In this document: piece by piece, positions 37,523 through 45,641 of the stretch
How positions within the stretch are numbered: the stretch's first letter is position 1
How the letters are laid out: each line of letters begins with the position of its first letter
NCBI RefSeq assembly: GCF_001428505.1
Contig: NZ_LMHU01000001.1
Span: 602,457-666,456 of the forward strand
Direction: 5' to 3'
Source: Terrabacter sp. Root181
GTDB taxonomy: Bacteria > Actinomycetota > Actinomycetes > Actinomycetales > Dermatophilaceae
Length of the DNA: 64,000 nucleotides
Position numbers and translations under genes: made by a program
Notes under the pieces: model-generated
Seen by the model: the letters and a program-made list of their open reading frames with translations, nothing else
The model's database searches: none
Told to the model about the DNA's origin: nothing

Positions 37523-38494
37523 ATGCGCGCCGCACGAGTCACGAGCCTCGACGGGCCGGCGTCCGTCACCGTCGGCGAGGTCGACGAGCCCGCGGCGGCT
37601 CCCGGTCACGTCCTCGTCGACGTCCACGAGGCCGGGGTGAGCTTCCCCGACGTCCTCATGAGCCGGGGGCTCTACCAGATGCGCCCGGACCTGCCCTTCG
37701 TCCCGGGCGCCGAGTGCGCAGGCGTCGTCCGTGAGGTCGCGGAGGGCAGCGCCTTCAGCGTCGGCGACCGCGTCGCGGCCTTCCCGGTGCTCGGCGCCTT
37801 CGCCGAGACGGTCGCCGTGCCCGAGGCGATGGTCTTCCCGCTGCCCGACGCCGTGTCGTTCGAGGCCGGCGCGGCACTGCCGATGAACTACCTCACCGTC
37901 CACTTCGCCCTGACCCGTCGCGGCCAGCTCGAGCGCGGCGAGACCGTGCTCGTCCACGGCGCCGCCGGTGGCATCGGCACGGCCGCCATCCAGCTGGCCC
38001 GTGCCATGGACGCCCGCGTCATCGCCGTCGTGTCGTCCGACGACAAGATCGAGACCGCCCGCGCTGCCGGCGCGCACCACATCGTGCTCGCCGACGGCTT
38101 CCTCGCCGCCGCGAAGGAGCTCACGGACGGGCGCGGCGTCGACGTCGTCGTCGACCCGGTGGGCGGCGACCGCTTCACCGACAGCCTCCGCAGCCTCGCC
38201 CCCGAGGGGCGACTGCTCGTCATCGGCTTCACCGCCGGCCAGATCCCCGAGGTCAAGGTCAACCGACTCCTGCTGGGCAACATCAGCGTCGTCGGCGTCG
38301 GGTGGGGTGCCTTCTGGATGCCCGACCCGACCTACCTGCGCACCCAGTGGGACGCGATCCTCCCGCTCCTCGAGAGCGGCGCGCTCGCACCGCCCATCGG
38401 CGCGCGGCACCCGCTCGACGACGTCGCGGCCGCCCTCGGCGAGATCGACGAGCGCCGCGCCCACGGCAAGGTGACGCTCACCGTCCGCCAGTAG
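37523..38494 (+). CDS. NADPH:quinone oxidoreductase-like zinc-independent MDR enzyme
   Basis: A 323-residue medium-chain dehydrogenase/reductase. The NADPH-binding motif VLVHGAAGGIGTAAIQLARA is of the quinone oxidoreductase (QOR) type, and the zinc-ligand residues of alcohol dehydrogenases are absent (SFPDVLMSRGLYQMRPDLPF instead). The ATG at 37523 has GAGGAG 5 bases upstream; a TAGGGT -10 lies near 37488, giving a short 5' leader. The neighbours are an SDR gene in the same direction (10 bases apart) and the Ddn-like reductase in the opposite direction. Confidence 0.88.
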   Translation: MRAARVTSLDGPASVTVGEVDEPAAAPGHVLVDVHEAGVSFPDVLMSRGLYQMRPDLPFVPGAECAGVVREVAEGSAFSVGDRVAAFPVLGAFAETVAVPEAMVFPLPDAVSFEAGAALPMNYLTVHFALTRRGQLERGETVLVHGAAGGIGTAAIQLARAMDARVIAVVSSDDKIETARAAGAHHIVLADGFLAAAKELTDGRGVDVVVDPVGGDRFTDSLRSLAPEGRLLVIGFTAGQIPEVKVNRLLLGNISVVGVGWGAFWMPDPTYLRTQWDAILPLLESGALAPPIGARHPLDDVAAALGEIDERRAHGKVTLTVRQ

Positions 38495-38497
38495 GTT
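38492..38497 (+). promoter_or_regulatory. -10 box, leaderless promoter of the SDR gene
   Basis: TAGGTT overlaps the stop codon of the quinone reductase gene and ends 7 bases before ATG 38505. That ATG lies inside a copy of the dispersed GTATGCCG motif. Confidence 0.45.
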
Positions 38498-38504
38498 GGG
38501 CCGT

Positions 38505-39329
38505 ATGCCGTCCCGCTCGCTCCGCGTCCGGAGCTCCGCCCCCACGTCCCCGCGCCGCGTCCTCGTCACCGGCGGTGCGTCCGGCCTCGGGCTCGCGCTC
38601 GTGCGCGCCCTCGTCGCCCGCGGCGACCACGTGCTCGCGACCGACCTGCAGGCCGACCGGCCCGACGCGCTCCCGGACGCGGCGGCCTACCTCCCGCTCG
38701 ACGTGCGCAGCGACGAGGCGTGGGCCGCGGCCCTCGCCCACGTGCGCGAGACCTGGCGTGGGCTGGACCTGCTCGTCAACAACGCCGGCGTCGCCGCCGG
38801 TGGGCGCATCGACGTGGCGACGATGGACGAGTGGCACTGGATCGTCGACATCAACCTGCTCGGTGTCGTCCGCGGCTGCCGCACGTTCACGCCCCTCCTC
38901 AAGGAGCAGGGCAACGGGCACATCGTCAACACCGCGTCGCTCGCCGGCCTCGTCCACGCCCCGGGGATGGCCGCCTACAACACCGTCAAGGCCGGCGTGG
39001 TCGCCCTGAGCGAGACCCTGTCGCACGAGCTCGCCCCGCACGGCATCGACGTCTCGGTCGTGTGCCCGTCGTTCTTCCGGACCAACCTCGGGTCGTCGTT
39101 CCAGGGCGCGGACACCGAGATGGAGGAGGCCGGCAAGAAGATGGTGAGCGGCTCGAAGCGCACCGCCGACGAGATCGCGGCCGTCGTCGTCCGCGGCATC
39201 GACGCCCGCCGCGACGTCATCCTCACCGACCGCGACGGCCACGTCGCGTGGCGGGCCAAGCGGTTCGCCCGCCCGGCCTACACCGCCGTCATGAAGCGAG
39301 CGGCGAAGCGGGTCGCAGCCGGTCGCTGA
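38505..39329 (+). CDS. short-chain dehydrogenase/reductase
   Basis: A 274-residue classical SDR. The cofactor motif is VLVTGGASGLGLALVRAL (TGxxxGxG), followed by the NNAG motif in LLVNNAGVAAGG. The catalytic Ser and the YxxxK are in IVNTASLAG and AAYNTVKAGV. The C-terminus is basic (AKRFARPAYTAVMKRAAKR), as in acetoin/dehydrogenase-type membrane-associated SDRs. NADP or NAD preference and substrate are not clear. It follows the quinone reductase gene by 10 bases but appears to have its own promoter. Confidence 0.88.
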   Translation: MPSRSLRVRSSAPTSPRRVLVTGGASGLGLALVRALVARGDHVLATDLQADRPDALPDAAAYLPLDVRSDEAWAAALAHVRETWRGLDLLVNNAGVAAGGRIDVATMDEWHWIVDINLLGVVRGCRTFTPLLKEQGNGHIVNTASLAGLVHAPGMAAYNTVKAGVVALSETLSHELAPHGIDVSVVCPSFFRTNLGSSFQGADTEMEEAGKKMVSGSKRTADEIAAVVVRGIDARRDVILTDRDGHVAWRAKRFARPAYTAVMKRAAKRVAAGR

Positions 39330-39364
39330 GGCGCCGGGCACGGGCCGTCAGTCGGGCGGGCGGG

Positions 39365-39835
39365 TCAGGGGCGTGGAGCGCGCCGGATGTCGACGTCGGC
39401 CGGCGTGGCCGCGCCGAGCACCCCGGCCAGGCTCGCCCGGAGCAGCCCCGCCGCCTCCGCCGCGCTGTCGAGGGCGCGGCTGAACTCCGGCTCGTCGCCC
39501 TCGCGCTCCCAGCCGAGGTCGGCGAGGGCGGCCTGCTGGTCGCTCGTCAGGTCGGTCAGACCCTCGAACTGCGTGTCACCGATGCACTCGAGCGCGAGCA
39601 CGCCCTCGAGCCGCCGTGCCTGCACGAAGACGTCCGGGACGCGCGCCGGTCGAGCCGGCCGCGCGCCGCCCCGGCGCCGGCCTCGGGGAGCCCGCTCGGC
39701 GGCATACGTGCTCGCCGCCTGTGACGACACGTGCACGGTGAAGGTCAGCCAGTCGTCCTCGGTGAGCGCCGCGAGGTCGGCGGCGATGCGGGTCGTCCAC
39801 GACTCCCACGACTCCTCGAGCGGCCCCTCGCTCAT
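39365..39835 (-). CDS. hypothetical protein, TY-Chap/YbjN-like C-terminal part
   Basis: A 156-residue cytoplasmic protein I do not firmly recognise. After a helical N-terminus (WTTRIAADLAALTEDDWLTF) and a basic Arg/Ala/Pro linker, the C-terminal half has the pattern DVFVQARRLEGVLALECIG and then SDQQAALADLGWEREGDEP, which recalls the TY-Chap/YbjN chaperone-like fold of actinobacterial hypotheticals. It overlaps the thioesterase stop by 4 bases (ATGA) and is co-translated with it. No function is proposed. Confidence 0.7.
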   Translation of the reverse strand: MSEGPLEESWESWTTRIAADLAALTEDDWLTFTVHVSSQAASTYAAERAPRGRRRGGARPARPARVPDVFVQARRLEGVLALECIGDTQFEGLTDLTSDQQAALADLGWEREGDEPEFSRALDSAAEAAGLLRASLAGVLGAATPADVDIRRAPRP

Positions 39836-40305
39836 GCGGGGACCTCCACCACCGCCGTCTCCATGAGGGCGCGCAGGTGATCGGGGATGGGGGTCGGGCG
39901 GCGGGTCGCGGCGTCGATCTCGACGTGCACCCAGTGCCCGAGCGCCTTGATCGCGGCGTCGGGCGCCGCGCCCCGCTCGGGGTCGACGAAGAGTCCGAGC
40001 TGGTAGGTGACGCTGCTCCGGCCGAGCCGCACCACGCGAACGCCGACGACGAGCGGCGCCGGGAAGGCCACCTCGGCGTAGAAGGCGCACGACGACTCGG
40101 CCACGACGCCCTGAGTCGAGTCGGTCATCGGGTCGACCGTCACGTGCTCGGCCTGCCAGCCGTTGATCGCCGAGTCGAACAGCTCGTAGTAGACGGCGTT
40201 GTTGAGGTGGCCGTACATGTCGTTGTCGGACCACCGGGTCGTCACCGGGCGATGGACCGGGAAGTCGGCGAGCGTCAGCTCGCGGGCGTCGGGCGTGCTG
40301 GGCAT
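39832..40305 (-). CDS. acyl-CoA thioesterase, 4-hydroxybenzoyl-CoA thioesterase (hotdog) family
   Basis: A 157-residue hotdog-fold thioesterase. The motif TRWSDNDMYGHLNNAVYYEL contains the catalytic Asp (SDNDMYGHLNN) of the YbgC/4HBT group. The C-terminal strands (SSVTYQLGLFVDP, IKALGHWVHVEID) complete the fold. It hydrolyses acyl- or aryl-CoA; the substrate is not deducible. The ATG at 40305 has CAGGAT 6 bases upstream, a near-consensus leaderless -10. It faces the SNF2 helicase gene divergently. Confidence 0.88.
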   Translation of the reverse strand: MPSTPDARELTLADFPVHRPVTTRWSDNDMYGHLNNAVYYELFDSAINGWQAEHVTVDPMTDSTQGVVAESSCAFYAEVAFPAPLVVGVRVVRLGRSSVTYQLGLFVDPERGAAPDAAIKALGHWVHVEIDAATRRPTPIPDHLRALMETAVVEVPA

Positions 40306-40361
40306 GCCCCCATCCTGCCCGACCTTGTGGACGACACCTCGGCGGTGTCGGCGGGCGAACG

Positions 40362-40367
40362 TAGAGT
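40362..40367 (+). promoter_or_regulatory. -10 box, leaderless promoter of the SNF2 helicase gene
   Basis: TAGAGT ends 6 bases before GTG 40374. Confidence 0.5.
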
Positions 40368-40373
40368 GCTCAG

Positions 40374-43300
40374 GTGGTGTGGAGCGTGGGTCGGGCGACG
40401 TGGGTGGCTGACGTCACCGACCCCGACATCGCCCAGCAGGTCGGCACGCGCACCTTCGAGCGCGGGCAGGCGTATGCCGTCGAGCGTCGGGTCCGCTCGC
40501 TCGCCACCCGCCCCGACGGGATGATGCTGCTCGGCACCATCGAGGGCAGCGGCAGCGAGACCTACCAGACGATCGTCGAGGCGAGACCGCACCCGAAGGG
40601 CCGCTCGCACCTGTGGAGCGGGCGGTGCAGCTGCCCCGTCGCGGCCGACTGCAAGCACGTCGTGGCCCTCATGCTCACAGCGCGTGACGTCGCGCAGGGC
40701 AAGGTCGTCGAGCCACGACCCGCGGCCGACGGTGATGTCCCCGCCGAGCCGGTCGCCGAGGCATCCGTCCCGCTCGTCGTGCCGCCGCACTGGTCCGACG
40801 TCTTCGGCCACGTCCGGCCGCGCGCGGTCGAGCCGTCCCCCGCCGCCGGGCGCCCCGAGCCGCGCGGCGACCTCATGCCCGCGGGCCTCTTCGTCGACAC
40901 CGTCTACCGCGACCCGCGCGGCCGGCGTGGGGTGCCCGAGCTCAGCTACGGCCTGAGGCCCACCCGCTGGACCCGCGCCGGCACGTGGCACCGCACGCTC
41001 TCGTGGCACGACGCGCTGCCCCAGTGGCGCGCCGGCATCCGCTTCCTGCCCGAGCACGAGCGGATCATGGGACGCCTGCACGACGTCGCCCGGCACGGCT
41101 CGGGCGGCACCACCTACTTCTCGTCGACGCCGCCGCTCTCGCTCGACGCGAGTCCCGAGGTCTGGCCGCTCCTGCGCGAGGCCCGTGCGGCCGGCATCGA
41201 GGTCCTGCCCGGCGAGGGCGTCACGGGCCCGGTCCACGTCGCCGACGACGCCGCCCTCGTGCTCCTCGTCAAGCGGGCCCCCGACGGCAGCGGCGACCTC
41301 GACCTCGACGTCGACATCGAGGGGATGCCGGCCGGGGCCACCGGCGAGCGGCTCTTCCTCGGCGACCCCGTCCACGCCGTCGCGGTCGAGGGTGACGACG
41401 CCTCGCTGACGTTCGTGCCGCTCGACCAGGACCTCGACCTCGGACCCGAGGCCCTCGCCTCCGCGCTCGCCGGACTGCGCGTGCCCGCCGACGAGCGGGG
41501 GCGCTTCCTGCGCTCCGTCGTGCCCGGCCTGCGGCAGCGCCTCCGCGTCCGGTCGGAGGTGCCGCTGCCCGCGCCCGAGCTGCCCGAGGACGTCGAGCCC
41601 GAGGTCGTCACGGTCCACGTCCGGGTCGTCAGCGACGTGCCCGGCGAGCTGCGCCTCGACCTCGGGCACGCCTACGACGGCACGCCGCGGCCCTTCACGA
41701 CGGCGCGCTTCGGCACGGTCGGCGGTCGCGACCGCGACGCCGAGTCCGCAGCGGTCCAGGCCGCGACATCGCTGCGCTCGGTGCCCGGAGCCCTCCGCGC
41801 CGACCTCGGGGGGCACGCCTACCTCGTGCCCCGGGTCGTGCTCACCGGGCTCACCGCCGCCCGGTTCGTCGTCGACACGCTGCCGCTGCTCGAGGCCGAC
41901 GAGCACGTGACGGTCGAGGTCGACGGCGACGTCCCCGACTACGAGGAGGTCACGTCGGCGCCGGTCGTCCGGCTGGGCGCCGGTGAGCGGCGTGAGCAGG
42001 CTGAGCCCGGTGACTGGTTCGACCTGCGGGTGTCCGTCGAGGTCGACGGCGAGGACGTGCCCTTCGAGCCGCTCTTCGGTGCGCTCGCCCGGGGTGACGA
42101 GATCATGCTCCTCGACTCCGGCGCCTTCTTCCGGCTCGACCGTCCCGAGCTGCACCGGCTACGCGACCTCATCGAGGAGGCCCGCGACATCGCCGACCCC
42201 GAGACCGGCGGCCTGCGCCTCAGTGCCCACCACGCCGACCTCTGGGACGAGCTGGTCGCGCTCGGTGTCGTCGACGAGCAGAGCGCGCGATGGGCGGCCA
42301 ACGTCGAGGCCCTCGGGTCGCTCGAGTCCGGCCCGCTCGCCGAGGTGCCGCCCGACCTCCGGGCGACCCTGCGTCCCTACCAGCTCGACGGCTACCGCTG
42401 GCTCGCGCGCCTCTGGGACGCCCGCATCGGCGGCATCCTCGCCGACGACATGGGCCTCGGCAAGACGCTCCAGGTCATCGCGGTCCTCGTCCGCGCGCGC
42501 GACCGCGGCGAGCTCGGTGACGCGGGTCCCGAGTCCCGTGGTCCGGTGCTCGTCATCGCTCCGACGAGCGTCGTCGGCACGTGGATGGGCGAGCTCGAGA
42601 CCTTCGCGCCGCACCTGTCCGCGGTCGCGGTCACCGCCACCGAGCGCAAGCGCGGGGTGACCCTCGCCGACACCGTGGCCGGTGCCGAGGTCGTCATCAC
42701 CTCGTATGCCGTCCTGCGCCTCGACGACGCCGCCTTCCACGCCGTCCGCTGGGGTGGGGTCGTGCTCGACGAGGCCCAGTTCGTCAAGAACCGGCAGGCC
42801 AAGACCCACGTCGCCGTGCGCCGGCTCGGGGCGCCCTTCACGGTCGCCGTCACGGGCACGCCCCTCGAGAACTCCCTCATGGACCTCTGGTCGCTGCTGT
42901 CGCTCACCGCACCGGGGCTCTACCCGCGGCCCGACGTCTTCACCAAGAACTACCGCAAGCCCATCGAGTCCGGCGAGCGGCCCGAGCTGCTCGACCTGCT
43001 GCGCCGCCGCATCCGGCCCCTGATGCTGCGCCGCACCAAGGAGCAGGTCGCGATCGACCTGCCGCCCAAGCAGATCCAGGTCATGGCCCTCGACCCGCAC
43101 CCGGTGCACCGGCACATCTACGACCAGCACCTCCAGCGCGAGCGGCAGCGCGTCCTCGGCCTGCTCGACGACCCCGAGTCCAACCGCGTCGCGATCCTCG
43201 CCGCGCTCACCCGCCTGCGCCAGCTCGCCCTCGACCCGGTCCTCGTCGACGAGGTCCACGCCGGCAAGGCGACCGCCGCCAAGATCGAGTTCCTCGTCGA

Positions 43301-43784
43301 CCAGCTGCGCGAGCTCGCCGCCGAGGGCCACCGGGCCCTCGTCTTCAGCCAGTTCACCGGCTTCCTGCGCCTCGTCGAGGCCGCGCTGACACGCGCGGGC
43401 CTCGACACGGCATACCTCGACGGGTCGACGACCGACCGTCAGGCGGTCGTGCGCGGCTTCCGCGAAGGCGACGCCGTCGCCTTCCTCATCAGCCTCAAGG
43501 CCGGCGGCTTCGGGCTGACGCTCACCGAGGCCGACTACGTCTACGTCCTCGACCCGTGGTGGAACCCCGCCGCTGAGGCCCAGGCGATCGACCGCGCGCA
43601 CCGCATCGGCCAGAGCCGCCCGGTCACGGTCTACCGCCTCGTCTCGACGGGCACCATCGAGGAGAAGGTCGTCGCCCTCCAGGAGCGCAAGCGCGACCTC
43701 TTCCAGCGCGTCGTCGACGAGGGCGGCTCGCTGTCCGGTGCGATCACGGCCGACGACGTGCGCGACCTGCTCGGACTCGCCTGA
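40374..43784 (+). CDS. SWIM zinc-finger SNF2-family helicase
   Basis: A 1136-residue DNA-dependent ATPase. An N-terminal SWIM zinc finger has C85, C87, C93 and H95 (CSCPVAADCKH). A long middle region (about 110-650) precedes the SNF2 ATPase: Walker A DDMGLGKTLQ near residue 692, DEAQ box near 797, then the C-terminal helicase half with LVFSQFTGFLRLVEA, LISLKAGGFGLTLTEADYV and the Q/R motif AIDRAHRIGQSRPVTVYRLV. Members of this bacterial HepA-like group are implicated in transcription recycling or DNA repair. It stands alone between divergent and downstream promoters. Confidence 0.92.
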   Translation: MVWSVGRATWVADVTDPDIAQQVGTRTFERGQAYAVERRVRSLATRPDGMMLLGTIEGSGSETYQTIVEARPHPKGRSHLWSGRCSCPVAADCKHVVALMLTARDVAQGKVVEPRPAADGDVPAEPVAEASVPLVVPPHWSDVFGHVRPRAVEPSPAAGRPEPRGDLMPAGLFVDTVYRDPRGRRGVPELSYGLRPTRWTRAGTWHRTLSWHDALPQWRAGIRFLPEHERIMGRLHDVARHGSGGTTYFSSTPPLSLDASPEVWPLLREARAAGIEVLPGEGVTGPVHVADDAALVLLVKRAPDGSGDLDLDVDIEGMPAGATGERLFLGDPVHAVAVEGDDASLTFVPLDQDLDLGPEALASALAGLRVPADERGRFLRSVVPGLRQRLRVRSEVPLPAPELPEDVEPEVVTVHVRVVSDVPGELRLDLGHAYDGTPRPFTTARFGTVGGRDRDAESAAVQAATSLRSVPGALRADLGGHAYLVPRVVLTGLTAARFVVDTLPLLEADEHVTVEVDGDVPDYEEVTSAPVVRLGAGERREQAEPGDWFDLRVSVEVDGEDVPFEPLFGALARGDEIMLLDSGAFFRLDRPELHRLRDLIEEARDIADPETGGLRLSAHHADLWDELVALGVVDEQSARWAANVEALGSLESGPLAEVPPDLRATLRPYQLDGYRWLARLWDARIGGILADDMGLGKTLQVIAVLVRARDRGELGDAGPESRGPVLVIAPTSVVGTWMGELETFAPHLSAVAVTATERKRGVTLADTVAGAEVVITSYAVLRLDDAAFHAVRWGGVVLDEAQFVKNRQAKTHVAVRRLGAPFTVAVTGTPLENSLMDLWSLLSLTAPGLYPRPDVFTKNYRKPIESGERPELLDLLRRRIRPLMLRRTKEQVAIDLPPKQIQVMALDPHPVHRHIYDQHLQRERQRVLGLLDDPESNRVAILAALTRLRQLALDPVLVDEVHAGKATAAKIEFLVDQLRELAAEGHRALVFSQFTGFLRLVEAALTRAGLDTAYLDGSTTDRQAVVRGFREGDAVAFLISLKAGGFGLTLTEADYVYVLDPWWNPAAEAQAIDRAHRIGQSRPVTVYRLVSTGTIEEKVVALQERKRDLFQRVVDEGGSLSGAITADDVRDLLGLA

Positions 43785-43806
43785 ACCGAAACATGATTCG
43801 CATCCG

Positions 43807-43822
43807 GCCCCACGTCCGGGGC
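43807..43822. terminator. weak hairpin after the helicase gene
   Basis: GCCCC (43807-43811) and GGGGC (43818-43822) with a 6-base loop, 22 bases after the stop. Stem only 5 bp. Confidence 0.3.
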
Positions 43823-43904
43823 TGAGGCCCTAGCGTGGACGTGAGCCGCTTCGGATGGGCGGCGCGTGCACGGCTCGAGACAACTCACCCCCTCGGAGGT
43901 CCGC

Positions 43905-44351
43905 ATGAGCACCGTCAGCCCCAGCATCACCGCCACGTCCGACCGACTCCGCTCGGTCGCCCTCATCGGGACGATCATCATCGTCATCGGCGTCATCATG
44001 GCCTTGGCCGGGGGCATCACCTGGTTCCAGGTGCAGTCCCAGCTCGCCAGCGAGAAGATCACCGTCTCGGAGGACGCCGCGAGGTTCGCCGGGCAGCCCG
44101 TGAACTCGCCCTGGACCGCGTACTCGGAGGCCGAGACCATCGAGAAGCACGCCCTCGCGGCGAGTGGCGGCAAGACGTACGCCGAGCTGCCCAAGGATGA
44201 CCCGAACCGTCAGGTCGTCATGACCGGCTCGTTCCTGCGCGCCTCGCTCTTCACGTCGGTCCTGGCCTTCGGCGTCGCGTTCATGGCGTTCGGCGTGGGC
44301 ATCGTCCTCGTCCTGGTCGGCTTCGCGTTCCGGCGGATCGCCCGCGCGTGA
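43905..44351 (+). CDS. small two-helix membrane protein of unknown function
   Basis: A 148-residue protein with a hydrophobic helix near each end (about 22-44, VALIGTIIIVIGVIMALAGG; and about 112-140, SVLAFGVAFMAFGVGIVLVL) and a polar extracytoplasmic middle. It resembles conserved actinobacterial proteins sometimes mislabelled as aromatic ring-opening dioxygenase LigA; no enzyme motif is visible. CGGAGG lies 6 bases before the ATG, and a TAGCGT box near 43831 could be its -10. Its stop overlaps the next start as GTGA. Confidence 0.75.
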   Translation: MSTVSPSITATSDRLRSVALIGTIIIVIGVIMALAGGITWFQVQSQLASEKITVSEDAARFAGQPVNSPWTAYSEAETIEKHALAASGGKTYAELPKDDPNRQVVMTGSFLRASLFTSVLAFGVAFMAFGVGIVLVLVGFAFRRIARA

Positions 44352-44818
44352 CCGAGCACCCGGTGCTCGACGAGCTGGCCGCCCAGGAGGCGCGACTCGT
44401 CTTCGACCGCTTCGACGACGACACGGCATGGGCGTTGGGCGTCGCGCTGCGCGACGCGGCCCGGGCCGCAGGGTCGCCCGTGGCGATCTCGATCCGCCGC
44501 AACGGGCAGCGCCTCTTCCACGCGGCGCTGCCCGGGGCGACGGCCGACAACGACGGGTGGCTCGAGCGCAAGAGCGCCGTCGTCGACCGCTACGGCCACT
44601 CGTCCCTCTACGTCGGCGAGGAGTTCCGCGCCGCCGGCAAGACCTTCGAGGAGAGCTCGCGCCTCGACCCGGCAGGGTATGCCGCCCACGGTGGTGCCTT
44701 CCCGGTCATCGTCCGCGACGTGGGCTGCGTCGGCACCATCGCCGTGTCCGGCCTGCCGCAGCGCGAGGACCACCGGCTCGTGGTCGAGACGCTCGAGGCC
44801 TTCCTCGGACGTGCGTGA
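44348..44818 (+). CDS. UPF0303/HbpS-like heme-degrading-domain protein
   Basis: A 156-residue cytoplasmic protein of the UPF0303 group within the DUF336 (GlcG/HbpS) fold. Recognisable stretches are VAISIRRNGQRLFHAALPGA, KSAVVDRYGHSSLYVGEEF and GAFPVIVRDVGCVGTIAVSG, then LPQREDHRLVVE. HbpS binds and degrades heme in Streptomyces, but close UPF0303 proteins are uncharacterised, so this is a fold assignment only. It is coupled to the small membrane protein gene by a GTGA overlap. Confidence 0.82.
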   Translation: MTEHPVLDELAAQEARLVFDRFDDDTAWALGVALRDAARAAGSPVAISIRRNGQRLFHAALPGATADNDGWLERKSAVVDRYGHSSLYVGEEFRAAGKTFEESSRLDPAGYAAHGGAFPVIVRDVGCVGTIAVSGLPQREDHRLVVETLEAFLGRA

Positions 44819-44904
44819 CCTGCGCCGTTTGACCTCAAGTCGGGTTGAAGTCGGAGGGTGGGCCAAGTGGGTACGTGACCCACAGCCCGTGCTCACGGAC
44901 ACCC

Positions 44905-44963
44905 TGTCGACGCCGTTCCGGTGCGGCATAGAGTGGTCGGAGCCGGATGGTCTCCAGAAAGGA
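44905..44963 (+). promoter_or_regulatory. promoter and ribosome-binding site of the superoxide dismutase gene
   Basis: TAGAGT (44929-44934) is a good -10, with TGTCGA (44905-44910) at an 18-base spacing as a weak -35. AAAGGA follows at 44958-44963, 7 bases before GTG 44971. The predicted 5' leader is about 30 bases. Confidence 0.5.
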
Positions 44964-44970
44964 ACGACAA

Positions 44971-45591
44971 GTGGCTTACACGCTTCCCGAGCTCGACTAC
45001 GACTACGCCGCCCTCGAGCCCCACATCAGCGCCCGCATCATGGAGCTGCACCACAGCAAGCACCACAAGGCCTACGTCGACGGCGCCAACGCCGCCGTCG
45101 CCAAGCTTGAGGAGCTGCGCGATTCGGGTGACTACGCCGCGGTGAACGGTGTGGAGAAGAACCTCGCCTTCCACCTCGGCGGTCACACCAACCACTCGGT
45201 GTTCTGGAAGAACATGAGCCCCGACGGTGGTGGCCAGCCCGAGGGTGAGGTCGCCGCGGCGATCACCGAGTACTTCGGTGGCTTCGAGAAGTTCCAGGCG
45301 CACTTCAACGCCAACGCCAACGCGATCCAGGGCTCCGGCTGGTCGATCCTCGCGTGGGACACCCTCGCCGAGCGACCGCACATCATGCAGCTGTTCGACC
45401 AGCAGGGCAACATCCCCGTCGGCCAGATCCCGCTGCTCCAGCTCGACATGTGGGAGCACGCCTTCTACCTGCAGTACGAGAACGTCAAGGCCGACTACGT
45501 CAAGGCCTGGTGGAACCTCGTCAACTGGGAGGACGTCGCCGCCCGCCTCGAGCGCGCCAAGGCCACCAAGGGACTCATCATCCCCGCCTGA
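44971..45591 (+). CDS. sodA: Fe/Mn superoxide dismutase
   Basis: A 206-residue cytoplasmic enzyme that dismutes superoxide. All four metal ligands are present: H27 (MELHHSKHH), H75 ([10 protein letters not shown]), D159 and H163 ([12 protein letters not shown]). The motif GSGWSILAW follows the usual second domain start. Mn, Fe or mixed use cannot be settled by eye; actinobacterial homologues are usually Mn or cambialistic. GTG 44971 is fixed by AAAGGA upstream. It is monocistronic, convergent with the PLP lyase operon. Confidence 0.95.
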   Translation: MAYTLPELDYDYAALEPHISARIMELHHSKHHKAYVDGANAAVAKLEELRDSGDYAAVNGVEKNLAFHLGGHTNHSVFWKNMSPDGGGQPEGEVAAAITEYFGGFEKFQAHFNANANAIQGSGWSILAWDTLAERPHIMQLFDQQGNIPVGQIPLLQLDMWEHAFYLQYENVKADYVKAWWNLVNWEDVAARLERAKATKGLIIPA

Positions 45592-45608
45592 CCTCCAGCA
45601 CCGCACGA

Positions 45609-45641
45609 GAGGCGGTCATCCCTGCCCGGGGTGGCCGCCTC
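45609..45641. terminator. possible bidirectional hairpin after sodA
   Basis: GAGGCGG (45609-45615) pairs with CCGCCTC (45635-45641); the interior is GC-rich and may pair further. It spans the end of the convergent PLP lyase gene. Confidence 0.4.
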